13,172 bases of DNA. Origin: Pseudolabrys sp. (GTDB lineage Bacteria; Pseudomonadota; Alphaproteobacteria; Rhizobiales; Xanthobacteraceae). The notes below the pieces were generated by a model. The model did no database searches and was not told the DNA's origin. It was given only the letters and a program-made list of their open reading frames with translations. Below, piece after piece: positions 6,723 through 13,172 of the stretch. The stretch lies in the NCBI GenBank assembly GCA_029945495.1, contig JAQSCR010000452.1, forward strand, positions 1 to 13,172, read 5' to 3'. Position 1 is the first letter of the stretch, and each line of letters starts with the position of its first letter. A program made the translations under genes and the position numbers.

Positions 6723-7967
6723 TTATTTTCTTTCTTCCGCCGGCTGGAACCGGTCGATCTTCCGCAAGTCCGGGAACAAGCCCATCCATGTTGCGGCGAC
6801 AATCAGCGAGCCGATGCCGCCGATCAGCACCGACGGCACCGCGCCGAGCCAGGCGGCGACCGCGCCGGACTCGAACTCGCCGAGCGTATTCGATGAGCCG
6901 ACGAAAAGGTAGTTGATTGCGCTGACCCGGCCACGCATGTCCTCGGGCGTTTCGATCTGCACCAATGTGAAGCGGATGACGACGCTGACGGCGTCGGATG
7001 CGCCGAGCGCGGCCAACGCCAGCAGCGACAACGGAAACCAGTCCGACAGCGCGAAAGTAATTGTCGCAAGGCCATAGATCGCGACGACGCCGAACATCTT
7101 GCGGCCGATATGCCGCTCGACCGGAACATGCGATAGGATCACCGCGGTGGTGAGCGCGCCGACCGCAGGCGCCGAGCGCAACAGGCCGAGGCCGATCGGG
7201 CCGACGTCCAGGATGTCCCGAGCGAAGACCGGCAGCAGCGCGGTGGCGCCGCCGAGCAGCACGACAAACAGATCGAGCGTGATAACGCCCAGCAGCCGCC
7301 GGCGTCGGCGAATGTAGTGAAAGCCGGCCAGCACAGACGCGAATGTCGGCGGCTCGCGGTTGGCGACGACATTGCCCTTGATACGGATCAGGCTGACCAG
7401 CGTCACCGACATCATGAAGAACACGACGCACAGCGCACTCACCGCCACCGGCATCGCCGCATAAATAAGGCCGCCGAGCGCCGGGCCGCTGATCACCGCG
7501 ACCTGATTGGCCGAGGTCCAGGCGGCGACCGCGCGCGGCAATAGCCGCGCCGGCACTAAGGCCGGCACCAGCGCGTGCCCGGTCGGCAGTTCGAAAGCGC
7601 GGGCGCAGCCGATCATGAAGACGGCGAAGAACAGCAGGTCGCGGCTCAGGAAGCCGAACCATGTCGCCGCCGTCACCAGAGCAGCGGCCAGCGCGTAAAC
7701 GCTTTGCGACAGTTGCACGATCCGGCGGCGGTCATAGCGGTCGGCGGTGTGGCCGATCAACAGCGTTAGGATCACCGCCGGTATGAACAGGATCAGCCCG
7801 ACCAGGCCGAGATCGAAGGCGCTGCTGGTGATCTCATAGATCTTCCAGCCGATCACCAGCGCCATCATCTGGTAGCCGATGGTGGCGGCGATCCGCGCCA
7901 GCCAGAACAGCACGAAGGGTCGTTGCTGAACGAGGCCGCCGGTTGGCGACGAGCTGGCTTCGCTCAT
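6723..7967 (-). CDS. MFS exporter, EntS/MFS_3-like
   Basis: This 414-residue inner-membrane transporter has about 12 hydrophobic helices. The first begins near residue 17 (FVLFWLARIAATIGYQMMALVIG). The cytoplasmic loop 2-3 carries the MFS signature HTADRYDRRRI, and a basic loop (FHYIRRRRRLLG) divides the two six-helix halves. The overall pattern matches the enterobactin-exporter-like group (MFS_3), whose members export small molecules, often unidentified. Its start ATG (7967-7965) overlaps the stop of the acetyltransferase gene as ATGA, and there is no clear Shine-Dalgarno sequence, so translation is probably coupled. The frame is open as far as 8885, but that extension is only antisense-free GC-rich DNA over two other genes. 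The substrate is unknown; operon position suggests a metabolite or toxic compound linked to the acetyltransferase or the dehydrogenase. Confidence 0.88.
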   Translation of the reverse strand: MSEASSSPTGGLVQQRPFVLFWLARIAATIGYQMMALVIGWKIYEITSSAFDLGLVGLILFIPAVILTLLIGHTADRYDRRRIVQLSQSVYALAAALVTAATWFGFLSRDLLFFAVFMIGCARAFELPTGHALVPALVPARLLPRAVAAWTSANQVAVISGPALGGLIYAAMPVAVSALCVVFFMMSVTLVSLIRIKGNVVANREPPTFASVLAGFHYIRRRRRLLGVITLDLFVVLLGGATALLPVFARDILDVGPIGLGLLRSAPAVGALTTAVILSHVPVERHIGRKMFGVVAIYGLATITFALSDWFPLSLLALAALGASDAVSVVIRFTLVQIETPEDMRGRVSAINYLFVGSSNTLGEFESGAVAAWLGAVPSVLIGGIGSLIVAATWMGLFPDLRKIDRFQPAEERK

Positions 7968-8674
7968 TCCGCCGCGCCGTTGATCGCGCCGAGGCTGACC
8001 TTCTGCTTGCCGTCGGCGCCGAAATTCTCCGGCGCCAGCCAGCGCTCGAAGGCTGCTTTGCGCGCCGGCCATTCGCTGTCGAGCATGGAGAACATCGCGG
8101 TGTCGCGGTTGCGGCCCTTGGCAATCATCTGCTGGCGCAGGATGCCTTCGAACTTGAAGCCGTAGCGCAGCGCGGCGCGGCGCGACGGCGCGTTCAGCGC
8201 GTTGCATTTCCATTCGTAGCGGCGATAGCCGAGCGTGTCGAAAGCATATTTCGCCAGCAGATATTGCGCCTCGGTGCCGAGCGGCGTGCGCTGCAAGGCC
8301 GGCGAATAGACGATGTGGCCGACTTCGATGACGCGCATCGCCGGGCGTATTTCCATCAAGGTGGCGATGCCGACGCAGCGGCCGTCGGCGGCGATGATCG
8401 CGTAGGAATAGGGGTCTTCGAGCGCCGGCCGCGACGCCACCCATGTCGCGAATTCGGCTTCGCCGGTGAACGGTCCGTAGGCGCTCATATAGGTCCAGAT
8501 GGTGTCGTCGTCCTTGACCAGCGGCCACAGGTCGGCGGCGTGCTCGGCTTTCAGCTTTTCGACGCGGCCATAGCGGCCTTGTAGCGTCACCGGGCCGGGG
8601 CGCGGCGCGGTGTGACTGTCGACCTTGCGGCCGACGGGCTGGCCGGTCTCGGGAAGCGGCTCTGAATTCATCAT
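7964..8674 (-). CDS. GNAT-family N-acetyltransferase, RimJ/RimL-like
   Basis: This 236-residue acetyl-CoA-dependent acetyltransferase is of the Acetyltransf_3 type. After a ~35-residue variable leader the GNAT fold is visible. It includes the central strand region VIEVGHIVYSPALQRTPLGTEA (motif A with the acetyl-CoA-binding QRTPLG loop), then YAFDTLGYRRYEWKCNALN and the motif-B-like SRRAALRYGFKFEGILRQ. The invariant-looking GRNRDTAMFSMLDSEWP at the end is typical of a large, well-spread bacterial subgroup whose substrates are mostly unknown (protein N-termini, amines or antibiotics are possible). Two ATGs sit side by side at 8674 and 8671. The first overlaps the TGA of the upstream PEP-mutase-like gene in an ATGA, so translation is likely coupled. 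Confidence 0.9.
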   Translation of the reverse strand: MMNSEPLPETGQPVGRKVDSHTAPRPGPVTLQGRYGRVEKLKAEHAADLWPLVKDDDTIWTYMSAYGPFTGEAEFATWVASRPALEDPYSYAIIAADGRCVGIATLMEIRPAMRVIEVGHIVYSPALQRTPLGTEAQYLLAKYAFDTLGYRRYEWKCNALNAPSRRAALRYGFKFEGILRQQMIAKGRNRDTAMFSMLDSEWPARKAAFERWLAPENFGADGKQKVSLGAINGAAE

Positions 8675-9519
8675 GATGCTTTGTCTTTATCGCCGTGGCC
8701 GGAAAAGAATTTGTTGAGCTCGGCGTTCGGGACGACGCCGGCGAAACTGTCGAACGAGCCTTGTTCGGCGATCGCGCGCGCCGATTTGATAAAGGCGTCC
8801 ATCGCCACCCGCGCCAAAGTGCCGCCGACGCTGATGCGGCGTACGCCCATGCCGCCAATATCGTTGACGGTGAAGCCGCCGGCAAACGACATCAATAAAT
8901 TGACTGGCTTGGGCGCGACCGCGCGGACGACCGTCTCGATCTGCTCCCGTGTCTTGATGCCGGGGGCGTACAGACAATCGGCGCCGGCATCGGCAAAGGC
9001 CTTCAGTCGCCTAAGCGTCTCGTCCATATCGGTGCGGCCATGAATGAATCCCTCGGTACGCGCCGTGAACACGACGTCGCCACCGGTCTGGTCGATGGCC
9101 TTGCGTGCCGCCTTCACCCGGGCCAGCGCCAGATCGAAATCGTACAGCGGCGCGCTCTCGTCGCCGGTAAAATCCTCGATCGACAGACCGGCGACGCCGG
9201 TCTCGACACAAAGCCGCACATTGGCGGCGACACCGGCGGGATCGTCGGCAAAGCCGCCCTCGAAATCGGCATTCACCGGGATAGCGGTGGCCGTCGCCAG
9301 CTCGCGGTAATGGGCCAGCACCATATCGCGGGTCACCGCGCCGTCCGGCAGGCCGAGCGAATGCGCGTAGCCGGAACTGGTGGTGGCCAGCGCCTTGAAG
9401 CCGAGCCCTTGCAGATAGAGCGCGCTGCCGACATTCCACGGATTGGGAATGACGAAACAGCCGCTGTCGTGCAGCGTCCGGAAAGCGCGGCGTTTATCGG
9501 CGGGCGAGGGCGTCGGCAT
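8671..9519 (-). CDS. Isocitrate lyase / PEP mutase family protein
   Basis: This 282-residue TIM-barrel enzyme belongs to the PEP-mutase/isocitrate-lyase superfamily, which makes or breaks C-C or C-P bonds next to a carboxylate using Mg2+. Family landmarks are NPWNVGSA (26-33), the TTSSG loop (46-50), Asp85 in VNADFEGG, Glu115 in LSIEDFTG and Arg154 in TARTEGF. The KKCGH catalytic loop of isocitrate and methylisocitrate lyases is absent, so it is neither of these. The first Asp of the usual DxD pair is Asn83. Close homologues are generally annotated only at family level; oxaloacetate decarboxylase or another 2-oxo-acid lyase activity is possible. It is the first gene of the operon, starting at the ATG 9519 with a GAGAGAG-like ribosome-binding sequence, and faces the divergent FMN oxidoreductase. 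Confidence 0.9.
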   Translation of the reverse strand: MPTPSPADKRRAFRTLHDSGCFVIPNPWNVGSALYLQGLGFKALATTSSGYAHSLGLPDGAVTRDMVLAHYRELATATAIPVNADFEGGFADDPAGVAANVRLCVETGVAGLSIEDFTGDESAPLYDFDLALARVKAARKAIDQTGGDVVFTARTEGFIHGRTDMDETLRRLKAFADAGADCLYAPGIKTREQIETVVRAVAPKPVNLLMSFAGGFTVNDIGGMGVRRISVGGTLARVAMDAFIKSARAIAEQGSFDSFAGVVPNAELNKFFSGHGDKDKAS

Positions 9520-9681
9520 GGCTCTCTCTCAGGGTGAAATCGGGCGTGACCGTGCCACGATTAAACGCATAAGGACAATGCCATTCGGTGAGGTGGGGCA
9601 TGAGCGTCTTTCATGATGCTCTCTGATAGAGTGCCGCACATAAAATGCTGCATCGCGAAATAGTCGCGCCGGAGGAACGCC
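9520..9681. promoter_or_regulatory. Divergent intergenic region (lyase operon / FMN oxidoreductase)
   Basis: These 162 bases separate two divergent start codons and must hold promoters for both units. The stretch is more AT-rich than the genes around it. Toward the plus strand an AT-rich ATAAAAT-like hexamer region lies near 9640-9647, and a small dyad CTCT-gat-AGAG lies near 9624-9634. The ribosome-binding sequence for the plus-strand gene is a strong GGAGGA at 9671-9676. No clear -35 box could be assigned. A shared regulator would fit the divergent layout, but no regulator gene is nearby. Confidence 0.4.
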
Positions 9682-10737
9682 GTGGACAGTGCCGATTTCG
9701 ATGCCCTGGAAAACGAAGCGCGCAGGCTGATGCCGCCGGCGTCGTTTGCATTCTGTGCCGCTGGCGCCGATGACGAAATCAGCATGGTCGAGAATATCGC
9801 AGCCTGGCGCGCCATGCGGCTGCGGCCACGCATGCTGCGTGACGTCACCGCGGTCGACACCCGCGTCACGCTGCTCGGCCGGCAAGTGCCGACGCCGATC
9901 ATGGTGGCGCCGACCGGCCGGCATAAGCTGTTCCACCCGCTCGGCGAGCGCGCTACCGCGCGCGGCGCGGCCGCCGCCGGCGCCGCCTATGTGATGGCCA
10001 GCAACTCCAACATTTTGATCGAGGACGTTGCCGAGGAACGGCGCGACGCGCCGCAATGGTTCCAGCTTTACTATTGGCCGAACCGCGCCGAGGTCGAGGC
10101 CTTGATCGATCGCCTCGCCGAGGCCGGCTTCACCGCGCTGGTGCTCACCGTCGATGCGCCGGTCGGCGGCTGGTCGCCGCGCGCCGCCCGCGAGCAGCAT
10201 CAGCCGACGCCGGATATTCTCAACATCAACATGCCGGGCCGGCCGATGGCGCGCACCGCCTATCACCCCGACTTCGTCGGCAAGGTGCTGTATCCGGCGA
10301 CCTGGCGCGAGCTCGAATGGCTGGTCAAGCGGTCGCCGATGCCGGTGATCGTCAAGGGGGTGCTGCGCGGCGACGATGCGCTCGCCTGCGTCGAGCACGG
10401 CGCCCGCGCCATCATGGTGTCCAATCATGGTGGCCGCCATCTCGACACCACGGTGACAACGGCCGCCGTCATCGCCGAAGTGGCGCAGGCGGTGGCCGGC
10501 AAAGCTGAGGTCTATGTCGATGGCGGCATCAGGCGCGGCACCGACATCCTCAAGGCACTGGCGCTCGGCGCGCGCGCGGTGATGATCGGCCGGCCGGTCA
10601 TCTGGGGCCTGACGGTGAACGGCGCCGACGGCGTCACCGCCGTGCTCGACCATTTGCATGTCGAACTGGTGCGAGCGATGCAGCTCAGCGGTACGGCCAG
10701 TCTCGACGACGCCGTGCCGGACTTGTTGGCGCATTAG
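9682..10737 (+). CDS. FMN-dependent alpha-hydroxy-acid oxidase/dehydrogenase (glycolate oxidase / LldD family)
   Basis: This 351-residue TIM-barrel flavoprotein would oxidise an alpha-hydroxy acid to a 2-oxo acid. The GTG start follows GGAGGA at a 5-base spacing. FMN and catalytic features are present: IMVAPTG near residue 75, Tyr130 (WFQLY), Lys225 (VIVKGV), His249 and Arg252 (SNHGGRH), and the phosphate-binding DGGIRRGTDILKALALGA. Compared with spinach glycolate oxidase, the substrate-carboxylate Tyr24 is Phe24 (FAFCAAGADDE), and the segment after the conserved TVD, usually GRRE with Arg164, reads VGGWSP. The region after it, loop 4, is short. The flavin chemistry should work, but the substrate is probably not plain glycolate or L-lactate. 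It is divergent from the lyase operon and could act on the same pathway. Confidence 0.9.
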   Translation: MDSADFDALENEARRLMPPASFAFCAAGADDEISMVENIAAWRAMRLRPRMLRDVTAVDTRVTLLGRQVPTPIMVAPTGRHKLFHPLGERATARGAAAAGAAYVMASNSNILIEDVAEERRDAPQWFQLYYWPNRAEVEALIDRLAEAGFTALVLTVDAPVGGWSPRAAREQHQPTPDILNINMPGRPMARTAYHPDFVGKVLYPATWRELEWLVKRSPMPVIVKGVLRGDDALACVEHGARAIMVSNHGGRHLDTTVTTAAVIAEVAQAVAGKAEVYVDGGIRRGTDILKALALGARAVMIGRPVIWGLTVNGADGVTAVLDHLHVELVRAMQLSGTASLDDAVPDLLAH

Positions 10738-10744
10738 TGCGGCG

Positions 10745-11074
10745 TCAGCCTCCACCGTTGCGCCTTGCCGGTCGCGCTTGCGGTTTTCCATCGATGCGCG
10801 ACAGCACCAGGCGGCCCTGGTCGTCGGTCGAGGCGGCGATCGATTGCGGCCGGCTCTTGCGCAGAAAGCCGCCGAGCTGGCGTTGGGCGCGCTCCGGCAT
10901 GTCCAGATAGGCGTGGATCAACGCGACGATCCCCGGTTCTCGGGTCCAGTAATACATCTCGAGCAGCCGGCTGGCGTCGCCTTCGGTGGAGGCGAGCGTC
11001 TTGATGATATCCCCGGCATTGCCGGCGGCTTCGCCGCCCGGTCCGGTGCTCCCGCCTTTGACGTTACGCCCCAT
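10745..11074 (-). CDS. Small conserved-looking protein of unknown function (109 aa)
   Basis: The ATG at 11074 is chosen because a GGGGGT ribosome-binding sequence lies about 8 bases upstream; a longer TTG-initiated frame to 11185 has no such support. After a Gly-rich leader, the central part (LLEMYYWTREPGIVALIHAYLDMPERAQRQLGGFL) looks like two or three amphipathic helices. The tail is basic and Arg/Pro/Gly-rich. No signal peptide or membrane helix is visible, and I do not recognise a named family, although similar short 'YYWxREPG' proteins are, as far as I recall, found in other Rhizobiales. The stop is only 7 bases from the stop of the convergent FMN oxidoreductase, so there is no room for a conventional terminator between them. 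Confidence 0.65.
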   Translation of the reverse strand: MGRNVKGGSTGPGGEAAGNAGDIIKTLASTEGDASRLLEMYYWTREPGIVALIHAYLDMPERAQRQLGGFLRKSRPQSIAASTDDQGRLVLSRIDGKPQARPARRNGGG

Positions 11075-11359
11075 GCCATTACCCCCGATCGTCGGGAAAT
11101 CGGCGCCGTTCAAGCGCGGCCGAATTCCCGCTGACCCAATTTTTTGTTGGCTCCCCGGGGACAAGTCTAACGTGCTTAACGGCAAGCGGGTAGTGCAGAA
11201 GAATGCAACTTTATGCGGAACGGAACTTAATTCCTAGCCGTCGACTGCCGAGCCGGCCGAACCTTGCCGGCGCCGCCTTCGAGCCGTGGATTTGTTGATT
11301 TCGGCCAACGAATGCGGTGAAGTGCCGGCCAAAATTGGAACTCGCCCGGGAGACAAACG
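11075..11359. promoter_or_regulatory. Divergent intergenic region upstream of the aminotransferase
   Basis: These 285 bases lie between the divergent starts of the small unknown gene and the aminotransferase. A perfect 10-base palindrome TCCCCGGGGA is at 11152-11161. Overlapping it, TTGTTG (~11144-11149), a 16-base spacer and TCTAAC (~11166-11171) could form a weak sigma-70-type promoter toward the plus strand. TGCA-gaagaa-TGCA lies at about 11196-11209. No RNA gene or coding frame is convincing. Promoter assignments are by eye only. Confidence 0.3.
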
Positions 11360-12541
11360 ATGCTCAAGACAGTCGCGAACTTCGACCGAATTGGCGAGGA
11401 AAATGCCTTCGCCGTGCTCGCCCGCGCCAATGCGCTGGTCGCCCAAGGCCGCGACATCATCAGTCTCGGCATCGGCCAGCCCGACTTCCGTACGCCCGAG
11501 TTTATCGTCGAAGCGGCGATCAAGGCGCTGCGCGACGGCCATCACGGCTACACCGCGGCGAACGGCATCCTGCCGTTGCGCGAGGCGGTCGCGGCCGATC
11601 TGCACAAGCGCTACGGCGTCGAGGTCTCGCCCGAATCGGTCATGATCATGCCGGGCGGCAAGCCGACCATGTTCATGTCGATCCTGATGTTTGGCGAGCC
11701 GGGCGCTGAGATCATGTATCCGGATCCGGGCTTCCCGATCTATCGCTCGATGATCGAGTACACCGGCGCGACGCCGGTGCCGGTGCCGATCCGCGAGGAG
11801 AACGGCTTTGCCTTCTCGGCGGAGGAAACGCTCAGGCTGATCACGCCGAAGACGCGGCTTATCATCGTCAATTCGCCGGCCAATCCGACCGGCGGCGTCA
11901 CCGGCAAGGCCGAAGTCGACAGACTCGTCGCCGGCCTCGAGAAGTGGCCGGACGTCGCCATCATGTCGGACGAGATCTACGACCACATGGTCTATGACGG
12001 CGAGAAGCACGTCTGCCTGTTGTCTTATCCGTCGATCCGCGACCGCCTGATCCTGCTCAATGGCTGGTCGAAGACCTATGCGATGACCGGTTGGCGGCTC
12101 GGCTATGCGGTGTTTCCGGGAAAGCTTTACGACTATGCACGCAAGCTCGCGGTCAACCTGCATTCCTGCGTCAACGCCTCGGCGCAGTTTGCGGGCTTGG
12201 CCGCGCTGACCGGGCCGCAGGACGAAGTGTGGAAGATGATCGCCGAGTTCGACAAGCGACGCATAGTCGTGGTCGCGGGTCTCAACAAACTGCCGGGGGT
12301 TTCCTGCGTGGTGCCGAAGGGCGCCTTCTATGCCTTTCCGAACATCAAGGGCACTGGCTGGAAAGCGAAGGAACTGGCGAACACGCTGCTGAACGAAACC
12401 GGCGTCGTCACCATTGGCGGGCCGGACTTCGGCATCCTCGGCGAGGGCTATCTGCGTCTGTCCTACGCCAACTCGACCGAGAACATCCTCAAGGCGCTCG
12501 ACCGCATGGGCGAGTTTTTGGCGTCAAGGAAGGCGGCGTAG
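11360..12541 (+). CDS. Class I/II PLP-dependent aminotransferase (aspartate aminotransferase-like)
   Basis: This 393-residue cytosolic fold-type I enzyme transfers an amino group between an amino acid and a 2-oxo acid. Visible features are the N-terminal SLGIGQPDFRTP, the YTAANGILPLRE substrate loop, PANPTGG (cofactor- and substrate-binding), SDEIYDHMVYDG with the pyridine-nitrogen Asp, Lys238 in GWSKTYAMTGWRLGY (Schiff-base lysine) and Arg366 in YLRLSYANS (alpha-carboxylate binding). The length is normal. The ATG follows GGAGAC at about 7 bases. It belongs to the broad aspartate/aromatic aminotransferase subgroup Igamma; the preferred amino acid cannot be read from sequence alone. It appears monocistronic: a strong hairpin starts 12 bases after its stop. 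Confidence 0.93.
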   Translation: MLKTVANFDRIGEENAFAVLARANALVAQGRDIISLGIGQPDFRTPEFIVEAAIKALRDGHHGYTAANGILPLREAVAADLHKRYGVEVSPESVMIMPGGKPTMFMSILMFGEPGAEIMYPDPGFPIYRSMIEYTGATPVPVPIREENGFAFSAEETLRLITPKTRLIIVNSPANPTGGVTGKAEVDRLVAGLEKWPDVAIMSDEIYDHMVYDGEKHVCLLSYPSIRDRLILLNGWSKTYAMTGWRLGYAVFPGKLYDYARKLAVNLHSCVNASAQFAGLAALTGPQDEVWKMIAEFDKRRIVVVAGLNKLPGVSCVVPKGAFYAFPNIKGTGWKAKELANTLLNETGVVTIGGPDFGILGEGYLRLSYANSTENILKALDRMGEFLASRKAA

Positions 12542-12552
12542 GTTTCTTCTTT

Positions 12553-12580
12553 CCCTCTCCCCTTCGGGGGAGAGGGTGGT
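12553..12580. repeat. Hairpin repeat copy 1, upstream of the DUF559 gene
   Basis: A perfect 10-bp stem, CCCTCTCCCC (12553-12562) and GGGGAGAGGG (12567-12576), closes a TTCG tetraloop and is followed by TGGT. It lies 12 bases after the aminotransferase stop and could end its transcript, although no T-run follows. The G-rich tail (GGTGTGGGGG) runs to within 2 bases of the DUF559 start and may supply its ribosome-binding sequence. The same stem occurs inverted at 13006-13029. Confidence 0.85.
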
Positions 12581-12596
12581 GCGGGGTGTGGGGGCT

Positions 12597-12962
12597 ATGG
12601 TTGCGTTCGAACGGCCGCCACAGGCGACAATACGCGCGCGTTCGATGCGCCGTGAGGCGACCAATGCCGAACGCAAGCTCTGGCTGCTGTTGAGAGATCG
12701 GCGACTGGGAAAGGCAAAATTTCGTCGCCAAGCGCCCGTTGGTCCTTACATCACCGATTTCGTTTGCTTGCGGCTCAAACTCATCGTCGAGGCGGATGGC
12801 GGCCAGCATGCCGAGAACGCGTATGATCTCGAGCGCGACGGTTGGCTAACCAGGGAAGGCTATGTTGTCGTGCGTTACGGCAACATCGACATTCTGAATA
12901 ATAGCGAAGGCGTCTTGGCCGACCTCAACAGTCGGATAGAGGAACGCCGAGAGCCCCACTGA
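12597..12962 (+). CDS. DUF559 / very-short-patch-repair-like endonuclease
   Basis: This 121-residue protein belongs to the DUF559 group, related to Vsr-type and PD-(D/E)xK nucleases. The chosen ATG (12597) has GGGGG just upstream and gives the typical layout. The helical start is ARSMRREATNAERKLWLLLRDRRLG (residues 14-38), then KFRRQAPVGPYITDF with Asp54, then LIVEADGGQH with Glu65, Asp67 and His71. The end contains a GYVVVRYGNIDIL strand-helix. The acidic residues fit a metal-dependent nuclease core. Function in vivo is not established for this family; a target in repeat DNA or a selfish role is possible. It is flanked by inverted copies of one hairpin repeat. The frame is open upstream into the aminotransferase, but that part is shadow. 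Confidence 0.88.
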   Translation: MVAFERPPQATIRARSMRREATNAERKLWLLLRDRRLGKAKFRRQAPVGPYITDFVCLRLKLIVEADGGQHAENAYDLERDGWLTREGYVVVRYGNIDILNNSEGVLADLNSRIEERREPH

Positions 12963-13029
12963 TTCCCCCTCACCCGGTCTCGGCTCGCTTCGCTCTCCTC
13001 GACCACCCTCTCCCCCGGAGGGGAGAGGG
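12963..13029. repeat. Hairpin repeat copy 2 with flank, inverted relative to copy 1
   Basis: The element begins directly after the DUF559 stop. A CT-rich flank (CCCCCTCACCCGG, then GGCTCGCTTCGCTCTCC) leads into ACCA and a perfect 10-bp stem, CCCTCTCCCC (13006-13015) and GGGGAGAGGG (13020-13029), with loop CGGA. The 15 bases 13002-13016 are the exact reverse complement of 12566-12580, so the DUF559 gene sits between inverted copies. The stem may also terminate convergent transcripts. Confidence 0.85.
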
Positions 13030-13040
13030 AAGAAGGAGCC

Positions 13041-13072
13041 CACCCCCAACCCCTCCCCGCAAGGGGGAGTGG
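13041..13072. repeat. Third C/G-rich hairpin
   Basis: CTCCCC (13053-13058) pairs with GGGGAG (13064-13069) around a GCAAG loop, preceded by a CCCACCCCCAACCC tract. It looks like a further unit of the same composite intergenic repeat block. Together with copy 2 it fills the gap between the DUF559 gene and the partial gene at the right edge. Confidence 0.6.
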
Positions 13073-13084
13073 AGTAGAAGAAGC

Positions 13085-13172
13085 TCACCCCGGAAACGGT
13101 GACTTGCCTTGCGGTTCGCTTTCCGCGCCGCCTGTCGGCTTGTCGTTCGCCCTCTCGGAAATCACCCGCGCC
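13085..13172 (-). CDS. C-terminal end of an unidentified gene, cut by the window edge
   Basis: Reading in from the right edge on the minus strand, one frame is open for 28 codons and stops at TGA (13087-13085). Its composition is hydrophilic and charged (fragment ERANDKPTGGAESEPQGK, ending SPFPG), with GC-rich third positions like the genuine genes here, and it ends just where the repeat block begins. That makes a real C-terminus plausible. Too little is visible to name a family. Confidence 0.45.
   Translation of the reverse strand, partial: ARVISERANDKPTGGAESEPQGKSPFPG

Noticed and set aside
5749..6912. 387-codon plus-strand open frame opposite denD
   Set aside because: Antisense shadow of a gene with intact SDR motifs; no domain and no ribosome-binding sequence.
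5716..7662. Long minus-strand frame that would fuse extra N-terminal sequence to DenD
   Set aside because: The extra part is the MFS gene read in another frame; the DenD start at 6696 has a ribosome-binding sequence and the family's normal N-terminus.
6723..8885. 720-codon frame extending the MFS protein upstream
   Set aside because: The extension overlaps the acetyltransferase and lyase genes out of frame; the MFS start overlapping the acetyltransferase stop gives the normal length.
9529..10791. 420-codon minus-strand open frame opposite the FMN oxidoreductase
   Set aside because: It is antisense to a gene with clear family motifs and its product is His/Arg/Asp-rich without recognisable domains, typical of stop-free antisense frames in GC-rich DNA.
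11234..12163. 309-codon minus-strand open frame opposite the aminotransferase
   Set aside because: Antisense shadow; the plus-strand aminotransferase motifs are complete.
12553..13079. CRISPR array
   Set aside because: The repeats are palindromic, inverted and separated by a gene; there are no regular spacers.
12846..13088. Minus-strand frame translating the hairpin repeats (products like PLPSGGEG)
   Set aside because: It is a translation of intergenic repeats and the 3' end of the DUF559 gene, a common artefact in such genomes.

Overview
The window reads as alphaproteobacterial DNA, most likely from the order Rhizobiales (Hyphomicrobiales) near Bradyrhizobium or Xanthobacteraceae. The reasons are the GC-rich codon use, the family content (a GNAT / MFS / PEP-mutase-like / DenD run) and the palindromic intergenic repeats of a style common in those genomes. 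No rRNA or tRNA genes were seen. Species assignment is inference.

The window has two parts joined at about 4090-4115. The left part (1-~4090) looks like the end of an integrated element. It holds the 3' part of an SbcC-type ATPase (start outside the window), a possible 48-residue ORF coupled to it, and a tyrosine recombinase on the minus strand. Next comes a repeat-rich ~190-base stretch that looks like an attachment region. The element appears to have inserted into radC. The radC reading frame is normal for 192 codons, through the HNHP core of its JAB/JAMM motif, and then changes abruptly into unrelated sequence. The last radC codons before the break are AT-rich and unlike the rest of the gene, which suggests that the crossover segment came from the element.

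The right part (~4115-13172) is ordinary chromosome. radC remnant and map (type I methionine aminopeptidase) lie in tandem on the minus strand. A 100-base palindromic repeat follows. Then comes a compact four-gene minus-strand operon, in transcription order: a PEP-mutase/isocitrate-lyase-family protein, a GNAT acetyltransferase (4-base overlap), an MFS exporter (4-base overlap) and a DenD-like D-erythronate dehydrogenase (26-base gap). Divergent from it is an FMN-dependent alpha-hydroxy-acid oxidoreductase with altered substrate-binding residues. The content suggests breakdown of short hydroxy acids, but that is inference.

Further right are a small unrecognised minus-strand gene and a class I/II PLP aminotransferase. 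A DUF559 (Vsr-like) nuclease gene comes next, sitting between two inverted copies of the same perfect 10-bp-stem hairpin. Last is the C-terminal end of a minus-strand gene cut by the window edge.

The two places most worth a second look are the radC/integrase junction with SbcC as cargo, and the hairpin-flanked DUF559 cassette.
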